This document shows positions 1 through 11,179 of a stretch of 64,000 nt of DNA, one piece after another. The notes beneath the pieces are model-generated. The model searched no databases. It saw only the letters and a program-made list of their open reading frames with translations, and was not told where the DNA came from. The position numbers were made by a program, and so were the translations under genes. The stretch's first letter is position 1. Each line of letters opens with the position of its first letter. Source of the DNA: Sipunculus nudus (lineage: Eukaryota > Annelida > Sipuncula > Golfingiida > Sipunculidae); contig CM049312.1 of assembly GCA_026874595.1 (NCBI GenBank), positions 53,385,429-53,449,428 of the forward strand. Reading direction: 5' to 3'.

Positions 1-464
1 TTTACTTATCCTTTGACCAGTATGTTAAACTTGGTTCTTGTATTGTTTTGCTTATCCTTTGACCAGTATGTTCAATTTGGTTCTTGTATTGTTTTGTTTA
101 TCTTTTGACCAGTATGTTCAACTTGGTTGTTGTATTGTTTTGCTTATCCTTTGACCAGTATGTTCAACTTGGTTCTTGTATTGTTTTGTTTATCTTTTGA
201 CCAGTATGTTTAACTTGGTTCTTGTATTGTTTTGCTTATCCTTTGACCAGTATGTTTAACTTGGTTCTTGTATTGTTTTGCTTATCCTTTGACCAGTATG
301 TTCAACTTGGTTCTTGTATTGTTTTGTTTATCTTTTGACCAGTATGTTAAACTTGGTTCTTGTTTTGTTTTGCTTATCCTTTGACCAGTATGTTTAACTT
401 GGTTCTTGTATTGTTTTGCTTATCCTTTGACCAGTATGTTTAACTTGGTTCTTGTATTGTTTCA
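1..464. repeat. 46-bp minisatellite, about 10 copies
   Basis: Units start at 5, 51, 97, 143, 189, 235, 281, 327, 373 and 419, each 46 bases, and differ by a few substitutions (for example TTCAAC, TTTAAC or TTAAAC after the CCAGTATG core). The last unit ends in GTTTCA instead of GTTTTG and so forms the splice acceptor of the exon at 466. The array begins at the left edge and probably continues beyond it. Confidence 0.95.
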
Positions 465-465
465 G

Positions 466-557
466 ACTGAGCAAGATGATTGTTAGTGTTAACAAGAGTG
501 GAACATGTGCTGAGGTGCTCCTTCCTGGATTCTGCTATGACGACTTTGACAGGACAG
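466..557 (+). CDS. leader exon of thioesterase-like protein (first or internal coding exon)
   Basis: The exon is bounded by a TTTCAG acceptor at 460-465 and a GTTAGT donor at 558. The reading frame from the ATG at 476 gives 27 codons plus one base; it includes a Gly-Phe-Cys-Tyr-Asp-Asp-Phe-Asp stretch ending Arg-Thr. This resembles the N-terminal segment that precedes the first helix in double-hotdog thioesterase-like proteins. The ATG has A at -3, so it could be the start codon. The frame is also open through the three codons between the acceptor and the ATG, so translation may begin in an upstream exon outside the window. The other frames do not give a protein that joins sensibly to the downstream exons. 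Confidence 0.65.
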
Positions 558-734
558 GTTAGTACCCGTGGTTACACACATGCTACATACAGCATTACCT
601 TATGCACATCTAGACCAGCTGACCTTGTGCAGATTGCTAATAAATGTGCACAAACTCTTGTCAGTTATCTGGATTAATCTGGATGTGTGTGTTGTTCCAG
701 GCTGCCTTGCATGTTGTTGTCTTGTACTGTTGTA

Positions 735-1070
735 GTACTGAAAACAGCTGTTCCCCTGCCTTTTCTATACAATTTATGAGATTTCTGGCTTACTCTGTGT
801 CTTTATTAATGAACTCCAGGTAATTCCTGTTTAGAAACATTCTTATAATGCCTCTGTTAAAGAGGTATTTGAGCTACAATGTTGACAAATGGGAAAAGCA
901 TATAACCTATAAGGTGGTTGGTTGCATATATGCGGAAATTTACAAAACAACCTTTTAAAAATTCTGGTTTCCCCCAGATGCCATTGTTGAATGTGTTGTG
1001 ATTATTGAGGCACCCCCCCCCCCACACACACACACACACATACACAACTTTTACAAACAGATGTAAAAAC
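735..1070. repeat. interspersed repeat family A, copy 1 (diverged)
   Basis: This stretch aligns by eye with 45401-45857 and 56081-56455. Shared landmarks are the TTTCTGGCTTACT-like segment, the CTACAATGTTGACAAA-like segment and GTTGAATGTGTT. It contains a C-run followed by (AC)n at about 1012-1040. I see no coding capacity. Confidence 0.6.
1012..1040. repeat. C-run followed by (AC)n microsatellite
   Basis: A run of 12 or more C is followed directly by about nine AC units. Confidence 0.85.
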
Positions 1071-1796
1071 AAACAGTCTGATCAGTGATTCCGCATTTTC
1101 TGGCCTATTTTAGTATAGGTTCAAGATAGTTAGTAAATATATGTCAGACATGGCAATAGCCTCTTCAAGCATATGAATCTTGAGTTATTGTAAGCTATAA
1201 CTAAGTCCAAAATCAGCACTTCTGTACTCTTGCAATCCTGAATTTTGAGGCATGTAAGGAGTGGTTCTTGGCTAAGCATTTCAGCTTAAAATAGATGTGT
1301 TTATAGTTGTAAGACCTCTCAGTACTCCCACCAAGATCCCCCTGTTAAACTTTCCAGCTAATCCAACCTTTGTTAATCTTCAGAGCACTTTACTTTACCT
1401 ACAGGTCACAGGTGCACCAGAACAATGTGATCTCTATTACTACCAATCAATGTCAGTCTCTGCCCCGGACAAACAGTCGCCTCTCACAACAATGGTTCAT
1501 AATCAATTTAATAAAAGACATATAATATGGTGATCAAGATAATCTCCAAATTTAATTGTATCTTGGGTGTTACTCTTACCTTTAACATATATTTAAAAAT
1601 CTGTTCATTACATTTTGCTTAAAGTTCACTGTTGCTAAAAGACAAACCAACCAATAAAGGTGAAAACATAATCCTTTCCAGTGGAGGTTTAGTAATACCA
1701 GTAGTATACCTGTATAAGCAAGGTGTACTTACCAGATCCCTTTATAGTGCCACAGTACATATTTAAATACATTGCCTAATTTATGTAGAATTGTCA

Positions 1797-2290
1797 TATA
1801 CAGTGGAACCTGTCTGAAGGAACTCCCATCTTATAAGACCATCTGTCTATTAATAAAACCACTGGTTGGTGAACCGAAAGCATTAACATTGGTTAGAACT
1901 GATTTGTGTAATAAGACCATCTGTGAATTAAGACCACTTTTGTTCAGTCCCATCGGTGGTCTCATAGGACTGGTATCAATGTACCTTCAAATATAAGAAA
2001 AACTTTCAAAATACCAAAAAAAAAAATCCATTTATTTATATATATTTAAATTTTTGAAATATCCAAGTGAAGAACATTGTAAGGGTAACATATGCTAAAG
2101 TCCAAGTCAGGTAAAATAGCCAAGTGTTCGAGTTCTAAATTTGCTACCCATTTCTCACATGTTTCTTTTTATCTTCAGAACTTTGAGTCTTGGCAGATTT
2201 AATCAAAACATAAAAAAACCTACTAATAAGACCATCATGAGGGGTGATCATGATGGCCAGCCCCTGGTAATCTTAGAGTCCTTAATTTAC
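1797..2290. repeat. possible degenerate interspersed repeat in the leader intron
   Basis: The segment opens with ACAGTGGAACCTGTCT and has several TAAGACCA words. A similar but shorter wording occurs near 36084-36165, with GACCATCATTGGGACC and GTGGTC. There are no clear ends and no ORF. The rest of the 558-2666 intron shows nothing I can name. Confidence 0.3.
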
Positions 2291-2666
2291 ACTGCCTGGT
2301 GACACAAAAACAGCATTTAGCTACATACACAGTGGTCGAGGCTGACCTCCATACTTGATTTTTGAGGGTGTGCACTAAAGGTACGGTTGTTGTTCTGTTG
2401 TCTGGGCTCTCATCTGACTTGTATAAAATCCTACACTAATTTGACTATTTACCAAATTACAGTTGTGTTCAGTATTGGTCTGTGCACTAATATTTGACAC
2501 CAACATGATATTAACTAGTACATTGTATATAGTTAAACAAATGTTTAAAATCAGCATTCTTAAAACAAGATGACTGATAATGTCCTTTTTTGTTGTTTTT
2601 GTTTTGGAAAGATCACCATGAATACTTTTGAAGTAAGATAATAATTTTTCTCCTGTTTTTTTTCAG

Positions 2667-3454
2667 GGCTACCAGCCTGCCATAATCTTATACGATTGTT
2701 TAACAAGGCCCTTAAGCATTTGATAGACTCAAAAGAAGCCAGACAAGCATCAGAGCAAAACCAGTGTGCGCCCAGAGTACAAGAACAGTGCATATCTACA
2801 AGTACAGAGTTCCCAGGTCTTATTAAACTATGGAAAGTAGGACCAACTAGTACAAGCAGGTTTGATCCTTATAGACTGACCGTGAGGGCGACAAGTGAAC
2901 TGACTCATACGGATAAATGCATTTTAACATATAGAACAACACTAACTGAAATGGAAAATGAAATATTGTTTGCTAAATGTGATACCAAAATGGATTATAG
3001 TGTCCCAGGGCATGAGCACCCTCTGCATGTCCCTACAGGCAACATAACACCAAATCCATCCATTTTTGAACCAATCCCTAGAACACCTGAAGACACATTC
3101 AGTGCTGAGTTTTCTGTGGAATACTGTTGGCTTAATCATCATGGGAAAGTGAGTGATTATTTCTTAGGTATTTTGTGTATGCAGACGGCTGCTATGGCTA
3201 ATGATGAGGGGATGTTCAGTGTACTCCAGCAGGACCTGGTGTATCACCCCGTGAAGGTGTTCTCTATATCATATATCCAGGACATACCCCCAGATACCAG
3301 CATAAAATGCCATACCTTGCAGGATATGGAAGACTCATACAAACTTTACTTCCAAGTAGAGGATGGACAGAGTAAACACGTGTTGTGCCAAGCTGCTACT
3401 ACCTTTTGGCCTGCTGTGGGAGGATTTTATGTTCCAAACACGTCACAACTGTGA
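2667..3454 (+). CDS. divergent double-hotdog thioesterase-like protein, terminal exon (motif-poor copy)
   Basis: A long T-rich tract and CAG precede base 2667. The exon is open in one frame to a stop at 3452-3454 and encodes 262 residues when joined to the leader. Its length and layout match the exon at 8720-9492: an N-terminal helix region, a first hotdog-like half with strands ending near a His-Pro-Leu-His stretch, then a second half starting near residue 176. The stretch at residues 180-192 (Tyr-Cys-Trp-Leu-Asn-His-His-Gly-Lys-Val-Ser-Asp-Tyr) sits where the other copy has Trp-Ser-Asp-Thr-Asp-Ala-Phe-Lys-His-Val-Asn-Tyr. The Asp, His and Asn of the thioesterase signature are therefore missing here. 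This copy may be a non-catalytic paralogue or use other residues. No conventional ATG lies near the exon start, so it needs an upstream exon. A possible polyadenylation signal ATTAAA is at 3621. Confidence 0.75.
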
Positions 3455-6400
3455 AACAACCAGAAACAGTGGGAAAAATTGCAAAATTAATATTGATATA
3501 TTGTAGACTGCCATCAAATTATATAGGACAAAGTGAATCAGATGTAAAGACACTATTGTTTAAATGAATTTACAACCTCACTGAATTGATAGTGTTAGTA
3601 CAAATTATTTGTTCACAGAAATTAAAAGAGTATAAAAGTTTTGGCAAAAATTTTTAAGCAGTATACTAGTTAAGTGCAAAATGAGATTTTATTTTGGATT
3701 TTAGCATTTTGTCTTAAAGGAAAAGAAATTTGCTTTTCATCAAGCTTGTCACATTGTGTGTGTGTGTGGAGGGGGATTGAAGTTAACAAGAAGACTTGAG
3801 AAGATCATTCAGTATGCACTTACTTATATTAAACATTTCAGTGAATTTTAGTCATTGTAACAAAGTTTACACTCATACAACCTCCTAGTCTCTTAAAGGT
3901 GAGACCACTGTGATATAAAGTCATGTTATTATTATCAGTCACATGCAGACAATATCAAAGGTTAACTGACTTGCTCTACACCTTTGTCCACTTGTGACAA
4001 GGGCCAGTTGACACCTCGAGCCCCTCTGCCTATAGGTCCATGTTACTCAGTTGGATGACATTCAAGTTGTCAGCCTTTACAGGTTACTGAGCATTCCTTA
4101 GCTACAGATTGTTTCATGTTATATGACTGTGCTATAAGTGGTATTATTACATGGACAAACACCAAGTGTAATGAACACTGGGTTGAATATACTTCTTCTT
4201 AAGAAGAAAAGTTCAGTTTTCATTGGTGATAGTAAATTGGTTTTTAAAATGTGAATATTTTGAAAATATTTGTGGCGAGTCAGTGTTATTTGTGAATTAA
4301 CATTTCATGATAAATCTGTTTATGCTTGTAACGTTTGTTTGATGATTTACTTCACTTTCTCATTGTTGTAGTAAAATTAAGTGCTCTTAACACTAACGTG
4401 GTTATTGTACGATTTAGGTACCTACTGTTTGTTTAACAAGAAAAAGTATACTTCATTTACCTGTTTCATCACTTTTCTCAATATTAAAACAATGGAACAC
4501 TCGATAATTGAAATAAAAGTCACAGCATCATTGCATGAGTTTCTGCACTTATCTCCAAAATCGTCAACAAGCTCAGCCCTTGTATGGTCATACATGTATG
4601 TTGCCTATAGGCGGCACCCATTGCAACCCCAGCGTTAAAACTGGTCCCCCCCCCCCCCCAAACACACACACACTTATTGTCTCTATAGTCAGATGAATTT
4701 TAATTACCGTTAAATTCTCAAGTACACTTATAATGCTGAATGAAAGTTTCATATAGTTTGCTTTTCATATATCTACTCGGGCCATAATTATATCTACATT
4801 AATTAAGAGGTGTGCGAGATAAGGGGTGCCAAGAATAGCTAAGGAAACTGCTTGCTGTCTTAACGACACCGGGGGGTAACAATGTTTGAAGTATATTGCT
4901 TTATGGTAGCACCGTCCTCTGCGTTCATCTCGCACTCTTTTCTCAATGAAATGCCAATAAGTCGTTCTATTTTCATGCAAAGCCAATGAAGCCCATATAA
5001 TTTCAAACCTTATAGGCTTATCTATCTATTAATGATTATAATTTTTGTATCTTATCAAAGACGTTCAATTTTTTTTTAAATTAAAGAAAAAAAAAATTTT
5101 TGGATACAAAACCTGTCCCCGCGTGTCGTATTAGTTAGTGGACTCATGTCAACAGAAATGCATGAAAATTTCCCTTGTAACATTTTTGTTTAATTTTAAT
5201 GAACTATTACGTACCTTTCATGTATAAAATGCAGTTATAAAATTTTGCTTTTATAAGGATTACATTTCACGTGAAAAAGGCCCATAAATTTTGTTTACAA
5301 GTAACATTTTGGGTAAAAAAGAGGGATGGGGGGATATAAAAAACCTACTTGCAGATTCTGTCTGCAGGCGACCAATGAACAGAATCGCATCATCAAAGTC
5401 CCACTGTATGTGCTAATTTGAAAATAAATGTTTTATCAGTACATAGAAGCAAATAAAAAGTGAATGGATAAACACGCGGAGGCCAACGAACGCCCAATTT
5501 ACCATTTTTTACAGAAACATGGCTCACAAATGATGTGTCTCTAAATGTCAAGCTACTGAGCCTAGACTCTGACTTCGGAGAAACACACTTAAGTATAGCA
5601 CCTTAAATGATATATGACCAGCACCTGTTGAATTTTATAAACTTTATAAACGTTTAACCCCACATTGGTTTGAGTCTTATTTGCTTCAACTCAAATTTCA
5701 AATTTACAAATTTCAAGGTCTAATTTATTCATTTACACCCTACTGTTCATGGACCATTTAATGAAAATGCATAAAACTCCAGTAACTACTCAGCAGACAT
5801 TCCATTGATTTTTTTTCTTTGTCATTATTGGTTATATTTAGACATTTCATGAAGATATACTTGTTTCATGTTCATTTGGCTCCAGCTGGTTACTCATTAG
5901 ACATTTCTTATGATCCTCAGTTTATTAAATTTTTGCATCATTTCCCATTTTATGAATGTGAATACAAAATGCTGTTCTCTCCAGAATCTACCCTATGTAT
6001 CATTTTATCCAAGAAATTGGGGAATTGTTACTAAAATTGTAATAAACTTCTTAAATCCTCCTTTGCTGATAATTTTTCATGATGACCTTCAAGGTCCAAT
6101 TTTTAGCGAACCTGTGAGCTTATGGTTAAGTAAACCTATTCCACGTGCGTTTGTTGTGTGATGGGGATTTCACCCAGATCCCAGACTTTGCCCTGATTTG
6201 ATTGGCTGGTACACATGACATCACGGACTGAATTTTATCAAGAACTCAGATCTAGTAATGCATGTTGTTTTTATTCTCTGCTGAAATTTAGGATTGACAG
6301 AGGCGGAAATACTGTGCTTTTACTGAGATCTAGAATTTTTAGTCACAGGGAATTTCCCAGTGTGTGACGTCATTGGCGATTTGACAGTGCTCATAGATGT

Positions 6401-6569
6401 GCCCATAGTTTTTGAACAAATCACACAACCTCATGTTTTTAGTGGAAAAATAGATAGAAAAATTGTTTTTCGTCCAGGAATTTGGCTCATTTTATGTAAA
6501 AATCTATATTAATATTTTTTTCATAGGCAATTATGTTATATGTTAATAATGAGATTTGGAATAAGTTTG
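3455..6569. other. AT-rich non-coding stretch between the two terminal exons
   Basis: No exon-like ORF with plausible splice sites was found. The stretch contains a (GT)n tract near 3756, a C-run plus (AC)n near 4646-4672, and A/T homopolymers near 5068-5100. Small ORFs here do not resemble proteins I know. Confidence 0.5.
3621..3626 (+). promoter_or_regulatory. possible polyadenylation signal ATTAAA
   Basis: ATTAAA lies about 170 bases after the stop at 3454, and a GT-rich run follows at about 3756. It is the common variant signal, but AT-rich DNA gives such hexamers by chance. Confidence 0.3.
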
Positions 6570-8013
6570 CTTGACCTTATGCGATGGCGCGGCGTCCGCC
6601 GTCCGCCATATAAGTTTGGCTGTCCGCCGTCCGTGGCTGTAAGTCAAAAACCGTCGGAGCTAGCAGCTTCAAATTACATGTAAGAATTAGTCACAAACTT
6701 GGTGCCCTAGAGCTTATTATTTAGTATCTGCATTAATTTAGATTTAATAGAGGAAAAGCTTAAAAACCTATAAAAACTTCTTCTTCTCTGAAACTGTCCA
6801 GCCAAATTGTCCAATATTTCACAGAAATGTTCCCTGGAACAATCTCTCTCAAGTTTGTTCGAATTGTTCCAGTTCGTTGATTTTTGACCGAGTTACAGGA
6901 AGTTGAACTCAGTCATTTGCATGCTAAAATTACAATCTCAGAAACGGCTGGAGCTATCATCATCAAATTTTATTTTAATGTTGGTCCCTTGAGTCATATC
7001 TGAAATTGAGGTATTGGTGGCGCCACCTGCATTGGTCTTTTTGTACGGGGGTCAACGGTGCCTGAAGCATACAGAGGGCTACAAAAAAACTTCTACTCTG
7101 AAAGCGTAAATCCAAATTATTTAATATTGCACAGAAATGCTCCTAGGGTAGTGCTTTCTTAAGTTTGTTCAAATGGTCTCTGTTCGGTGACTTTTGGTCG
7201 AGTGATGGGAAGCTGAATATAGTCAAATGTTATAGCAGCCCATTTCTGCTCAGTGGCTACAAAGATCTTCTCAAAAACCATTGGGTCAAATTCTTTAATC
7301 TCAAACATGAATTATCCTTAGATGTTGATAATTCAAATTTGTTCAAATGGTCTTGATTCAGTGATTTTCTTAGATTTTATACAGGAAAAGTTAAAAAAAA
7401 AAATATAAAATTTTCTTATCCGAAATTTTCCAGCCAAATTGTCCAATATTTCACAGAAATGATCCCTAGAACAATCTCTCGCAAATGTGTTTAAATGGCT
7501 CCAATTCGGTGATTTTTGGCCAAGTTACAGGAGGTTTAACTTAGTCATCTGTGCATAAAAGCATACTAAACTTAAAATCTCAGATACAGCTGGAGCTGTC
7601 ATCACAAAATTTTATGCCAATGTTTGTCACATGAGTACGTCATATCTGAAATTGAGGTGTTGGTGGCACCACTTACATTGATCTGGTTTTTTTTTTGTTT
7701 TTTTTTTTCAAGCAAAAATGTAAGTTTAGACTCTTCTAGCTTATACACTTAAAAAAACTGTTAAGCTGATTGGTTTAAACTTTACAAGAATTGTTCTATA
7801 GCATTGTTCTGTCAGTTTTGTAAGAATAGATTGAGTAAATGCAGCTTTAAAAAAGCAGTGTAGCCAATTGAAAAAGGCTTTCTGTGTTTGAAAACAGATT
7901 TGGCAGCATGGCAAGTTTCAACATGTCAAGTCAAGAGGTCAATCAGTGCTCTAAGGTGCAGTCCAGACATCAAAATGGCAACAGACCTGGCGCTGCCTGG
8001 TGTCCAGATACAG

Positions 8014-8061
8014 TCTAGACGTCTAGACGATGTGTCTAGACACATCGTCTAGACGTCTAGA
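8014..8061. repeat. perfect 48-bp palindrome
   Basis: I checked all 24 base pairs: 8014 pairs with 8061, in to 8037 with 8038, with no mismatch and no spacer. It contains several TCTAGA hexamers and two GACGTC words. It lies 659 bases upstream of the thioesterase exon at 8720. Confidence 0.95.
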
Positions 8062-8162
8062 ACCTGCCAACTGTGTCAGATTTTTATAATAGTTCAAGTT
8101 ACGCACAGTATCTATAAATAACTTTGGCAGACTGCCAACCATTTCAGATTTGCCAACAGGTC

Positions 8163-8243
8163 AAGTTTCAGTCTGTAAGAGCCAGTGATAAGTTTCAGTC
8201 TGTAAGAGCCAGTGGTAAGTTTCAGTCTGTAAGAGCCAGTGGT
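8163..8243. repeat. 27-bp tandem repeat, three copies
   Basis: Three head-to-tail copies of a 27-base unit beginning AAGTTTCAGTCTGTAAGAGC are nearly identical. The unit length is a multiple of three, so an ORF runs through it, but nothing suggests the ORF is used. Confidence 0.9.
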
Positions 8244-8719
8244 GCGGTTACATGTGGCACATTAAGAACCTTGACCTGGGGGAAAGCTGAGCCTCCATTG
8301 CCAGGATGCAAGAGTAGGTGTGACTCAATACCAAGGCTAAAAGAGGAACTTGTTCTTATATTTCATAGGGAAAAGCTAAAAAAAAAAACATTTTAAAATG
8401 TTCTTCTCCGAAACCATGCTGCCAAATTGTCCGTTCATTTGTCCCATTATCCCTCCCTGGTAAAAAATAACATATCTAAAATATCCTGACTGCTACATCC
8501 TAGTTTTAAAATGTCCTAGTCCGAAACGTGCAGGTCCGAAACGTCCATTTGGCTTAAATCATAATGACTAAGGTAGATATGCAGGACATGAGAGGTTCAG
8601 TATTTAATTTTAAAAATGAACATTCATACTCCCAAACTTTGCACAGGTTCGCACTAGGCCCGTAGGCCTTGTTTCTTAATGTTAACAACAAGTTGCATTA
8701 TATCTTTAATTCCTTTCAG

Positions 8720-9492
8720 GTAACGTCAAGGTTACCAAGGCCCAGAGACTACTAACGGACGCTCATTTTCTCGCCTATTACCACAAGGCTGACGGTCACG
8801 ATGGATTCATAGACTACCGGAAGTTAGCTCAAGATCATTATACATTTATGGCTTCCACCTACACTGAATTTTCCACAGATTTTTACAAGTTAAAAAAGAA
8901 TGCAGTGGCGCAGACGGCCCTGAAAATTGACATGCGTATTGGCTTCATCGGAAACAAGTCCCTGAATACGGTAGCGGTGTTGAAGAATGCGGCTCCTGAG
9001 GAGAGCCCGGCCCTTATCCGGAACATTAATCAAGTGGTCATTGTTGATAAACGAACACGGAAACCCGTCTTTCTGCCCGACTGGTGGCTAGAAAAGAACA
9101 AGTTAGCTGCTGAGGGTGGTCAGCGCCTTAAAGTATCACCAGTAAACATCCCGGAAGATGTATTTACTTATGATTTAAAGGTCCGTTGGAGTGACACGGA
9201 CGCTTTCAAGCATGTTAACTATGTTAGTTACATTGAGTTTTGTTTTGAGGCAGCTATGGATGCTGCGGACCAGCAGTACCTGAAACATTTCACGGGCGAC
9301 ATATTAAATCACAAGGTGAGGAAGATGGAGATGACGTACCCAGGTGAAAGTCTGGTTAATGAAGTTCTGAAGGTGTCACTGTGGGAGGACCAGGAAAATC
9401 CTTGCCGACTCCATTTTGATGTTTCAAGAGAAAATGAAAGTCTTTATCAGAATACAGTGGATTTTTATCCTGTTCAAAGCTTAAGTGACTAG
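8720..9492 (+). CDS. double-hotdog acyl-ACP/acyl-CoA thioesterase-like protein, terminal exon
   Basis: The acceptor TCCTTTCAG ends at 8719 and the stop is at 9490-9492. Joined to the leader in phase 1 it gives a protein of about 284 aa. Residues 29-70 form the N-terminal helix region. The segment from about residue 71 to 165 looks like the first hotdog half. The second half begins near residue 176 and carries the signature Trp-Ser-Asp-Thr-Asp-Ala-Phe-Lys-His-Val-Asn-Tyr at about 184-195, close to the DxD..HVN motif of the 4HBT/acyl-ACP thioesterase families. From the family, hydrolysis of a fatty acyl thioester in the cytosol or mitochondrion is plausible; substrate and location cannot be read from the sequence. 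I see no obvious signal peptide or membrane segment. An internal Met at 8848 exists, but starting there would remove the N-terminal helix. Confidence 0.85.
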
Positions 9493-10510
9493 TTATGAAT
9501 ATATTAAATATGAAAATACATTCTAATTTTTATCCGAAATTAGGTTAAATGATATCTGGACGCAGATAATTGATAATTTTCTATGTATTAAGTGTTGACA
9601 TATTTTTCCAATACCCTGCAAAAAAGAAAATAAAAATTGATTTAAATCAGTATTTTATATTTATAGTTTTTGATCGTAAAAGGCGGGCCAGCTAGCTAAA
9701 ACTTATAAAAAAAAACAACCTTTATGTAGGAGTGGATCCACAGGATATTAAGATGACCGTACTAAATATCTTAATACAACAGTATACAATGATTTTTAAA
9801 AACTACTGCAAAAAAAAAGTAATTTAAAAACTATCAAGTCCACTACATCCTGAATAATGAGAAATGTTAGTCGTGACGATATATGGATATGGATGTTTAT
9901 GCATTCGCCTAAAGGAGTGTTTCGATGTGCGCGTACATGCGTATATGCGTAAACTGGCTGACTAATATATTTGTATAGTGGATCTAGCAGGCCTTCCACA
10001 AAAAAGTTGCTGAATTGACGTCATTTTACCCCAGATCCCCGAGTTAACGCAGATCCTATGCGTGAAATCGCTCCTTTGGCGATTTTCACGCATATACGCT
10101 GACGGACACTTGGAAACATCCCAGTTACAAAATCATATGAGCGATTTTTCACGCATATATACGCATATTCGCGTATAGTGAATTGAATTATCAAGTGCCT
10201 TGCTCAGCTCTCCAAGTGGTCACATTAAAAAAAATATATATTTAGAAATTAACTAGAAACATAAAACTTGTAGAAGGTTACAACGATGTGTTTTTGCTAT
10301 ATCAGACTTTGGTGTAATAGCAATTATCTATTTTTCATTTTGAGTTATATATACTGATGTATATATACCTGTTAAAGAAAGATTTGTAAGGTATGATCTT
10401 CTAAAATAACTGTTTAGTAAATTAACATTGAGAAGATTGTAGGGAAAAATCATTTTTTCCTGATTTTTTTATATTCTATATATATTCATTGAATATAATA
10501 TTGAACAGAA
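9493..10510. other. intergenic stretch, 3' flank of the thioesterase exon
   Basis: It contains the probable 3' UTR and then AT-rich DNA. Between about 9925 and 10180 the words GCGTATATGCG and CGCATATACGC recur in both orientations and could fold back. No gene is supported here. Confidence 0.5.
9629..9634 (+). promoter_or_regulatory. possible polyadenylation signal AATAAA
   Basis: AATAAA lies about 137 bases after the stop codon at 9492, a typical short 3' UTR position. The surrounding DNA is A-rich, so support is moderate. Confidence 0.4.
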
Positions 10511-10514
10511 TTAT

Positions 10515-11160
10515 TTTCAGAATGATGTTTCAACCCGAGTTCAGATTTGCTGATCGCGAAATTTTCTGATTTCTCCGTCCGTCCGTCCCACCGGATTTTT
10601 TTACCACATATCTCTAAGACCATTGCTGCTTTCTTCACCAAATTTTACAGACTTACTCAGCACATGACTGCATGTGATTATAACCTGCAGGTGGCGCTAC
10701 CTCTGTTTAACGACTTTCTGCGCTCCAAAATGGATAAGTCAGATAAGTCAGTAAATAAGAACACTTAAGCCTTCACATCTTATGCAAGCATTCCGTGGAG
10801 CCGACGGAATTCAGTTAATAGAGAATAATTAATGGAACTGTTTTCAGACTGATGTTTCCGGAGTTCAAATTTTGCTGGTCGCGACATTTTCTGATTTCAC
10901 GTTTCTATATATGGCGCAAAACATTACCCTTTATCTCTTTTATCACTTCATCAATCATTACCATAGTTTTAGGCATATTGATTACATGGCTGGCATGTGT
11001 TTAAACCTACAGGTGGCGCTACTTCTGTTTAACAATTTTCTACTTAAATGTTGGCCATATTTCTTGGCCACAACCATGACAAGTATCCATTTTTTAAAAA
11101 TATGTCTAATTTACTTATTACTTCCCAAATTGCTCCCACTTAATACATGATCATCCGGTT
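10515..11160. repeat. two degenerate copies of an interspersed repeat in tandem
   Basis: The segment starting near 10515 (TTTCAGAATGATGTTT) repeats near 10842 (TTTCAGACTGATGTTT). The landmark CAGGTGGCGCTAC recurs at about 10688 and 11011, a spacing of about 320. Small ORFs inside are not conserved between the two copies. Confidence 0.6.
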
Positions 11161-11179
11161 AACTTAAAAGCTGATCATG

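Larger units (their letters stand above)
6570..8673. mobile_element. non-coding interspersed element with (GTCCGCC)-rich start and internal repeats
   Basis: The left part begins near GACCTTATGCGATGGCG with repeated GTCCGCCG words. The right part ends near AGGCCCGTAGGCCTTGTTT. Inside, a roughly 310-base module recurs about three times, recognisable by AATATTTCACAGAAATG-like segments near 6811, 7122 and 7446. No transposase-like ORF is present. The type of end resembles the element ending near 11965. The ends are approximate and the stretch may be composite. Confidence 0.5.
466..9492 (+). other. thioesterase-like (hotdog-fold) locus, gene span with two possible 3' terminal exons
   Basis: The span covers one short leader exon (466-557) and two large terminal exons (2667-3454 and 8720-9492), all on the + strand. 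The leader ends one base into a codon. Both terminal exons start two bases before a codon boundary, so either can be joined to the leader without a frameshift, and both joins create a Gly codon. Predicted products are about 289 aa (leader plus first terminal exon) and 284 aa (leader plus second). I saw no second leader-like exon between 3455 and 8719, but a weak one could be missed. The alternatives are one gene with mutually exclusive last exons, or two tandem genes of which one has its own first exon outside the window. Confidence 0.6.

Noticed and set aside
1-464. Direct repeats that could suggest a CRISPR array
   Set aside because: Repeats are contiguous with no unique spacers, and the window is a eukaryotic genome. 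The same applies to 39505-41600.
8848-9492. Thioesterase-like protein starting at the Met at 8848
   Set aside because: The frame is open from the acceptor at 8720, and the 42 codons before the Met fit the N-terminal helix of the family. An upstream start through splicing is more likely.
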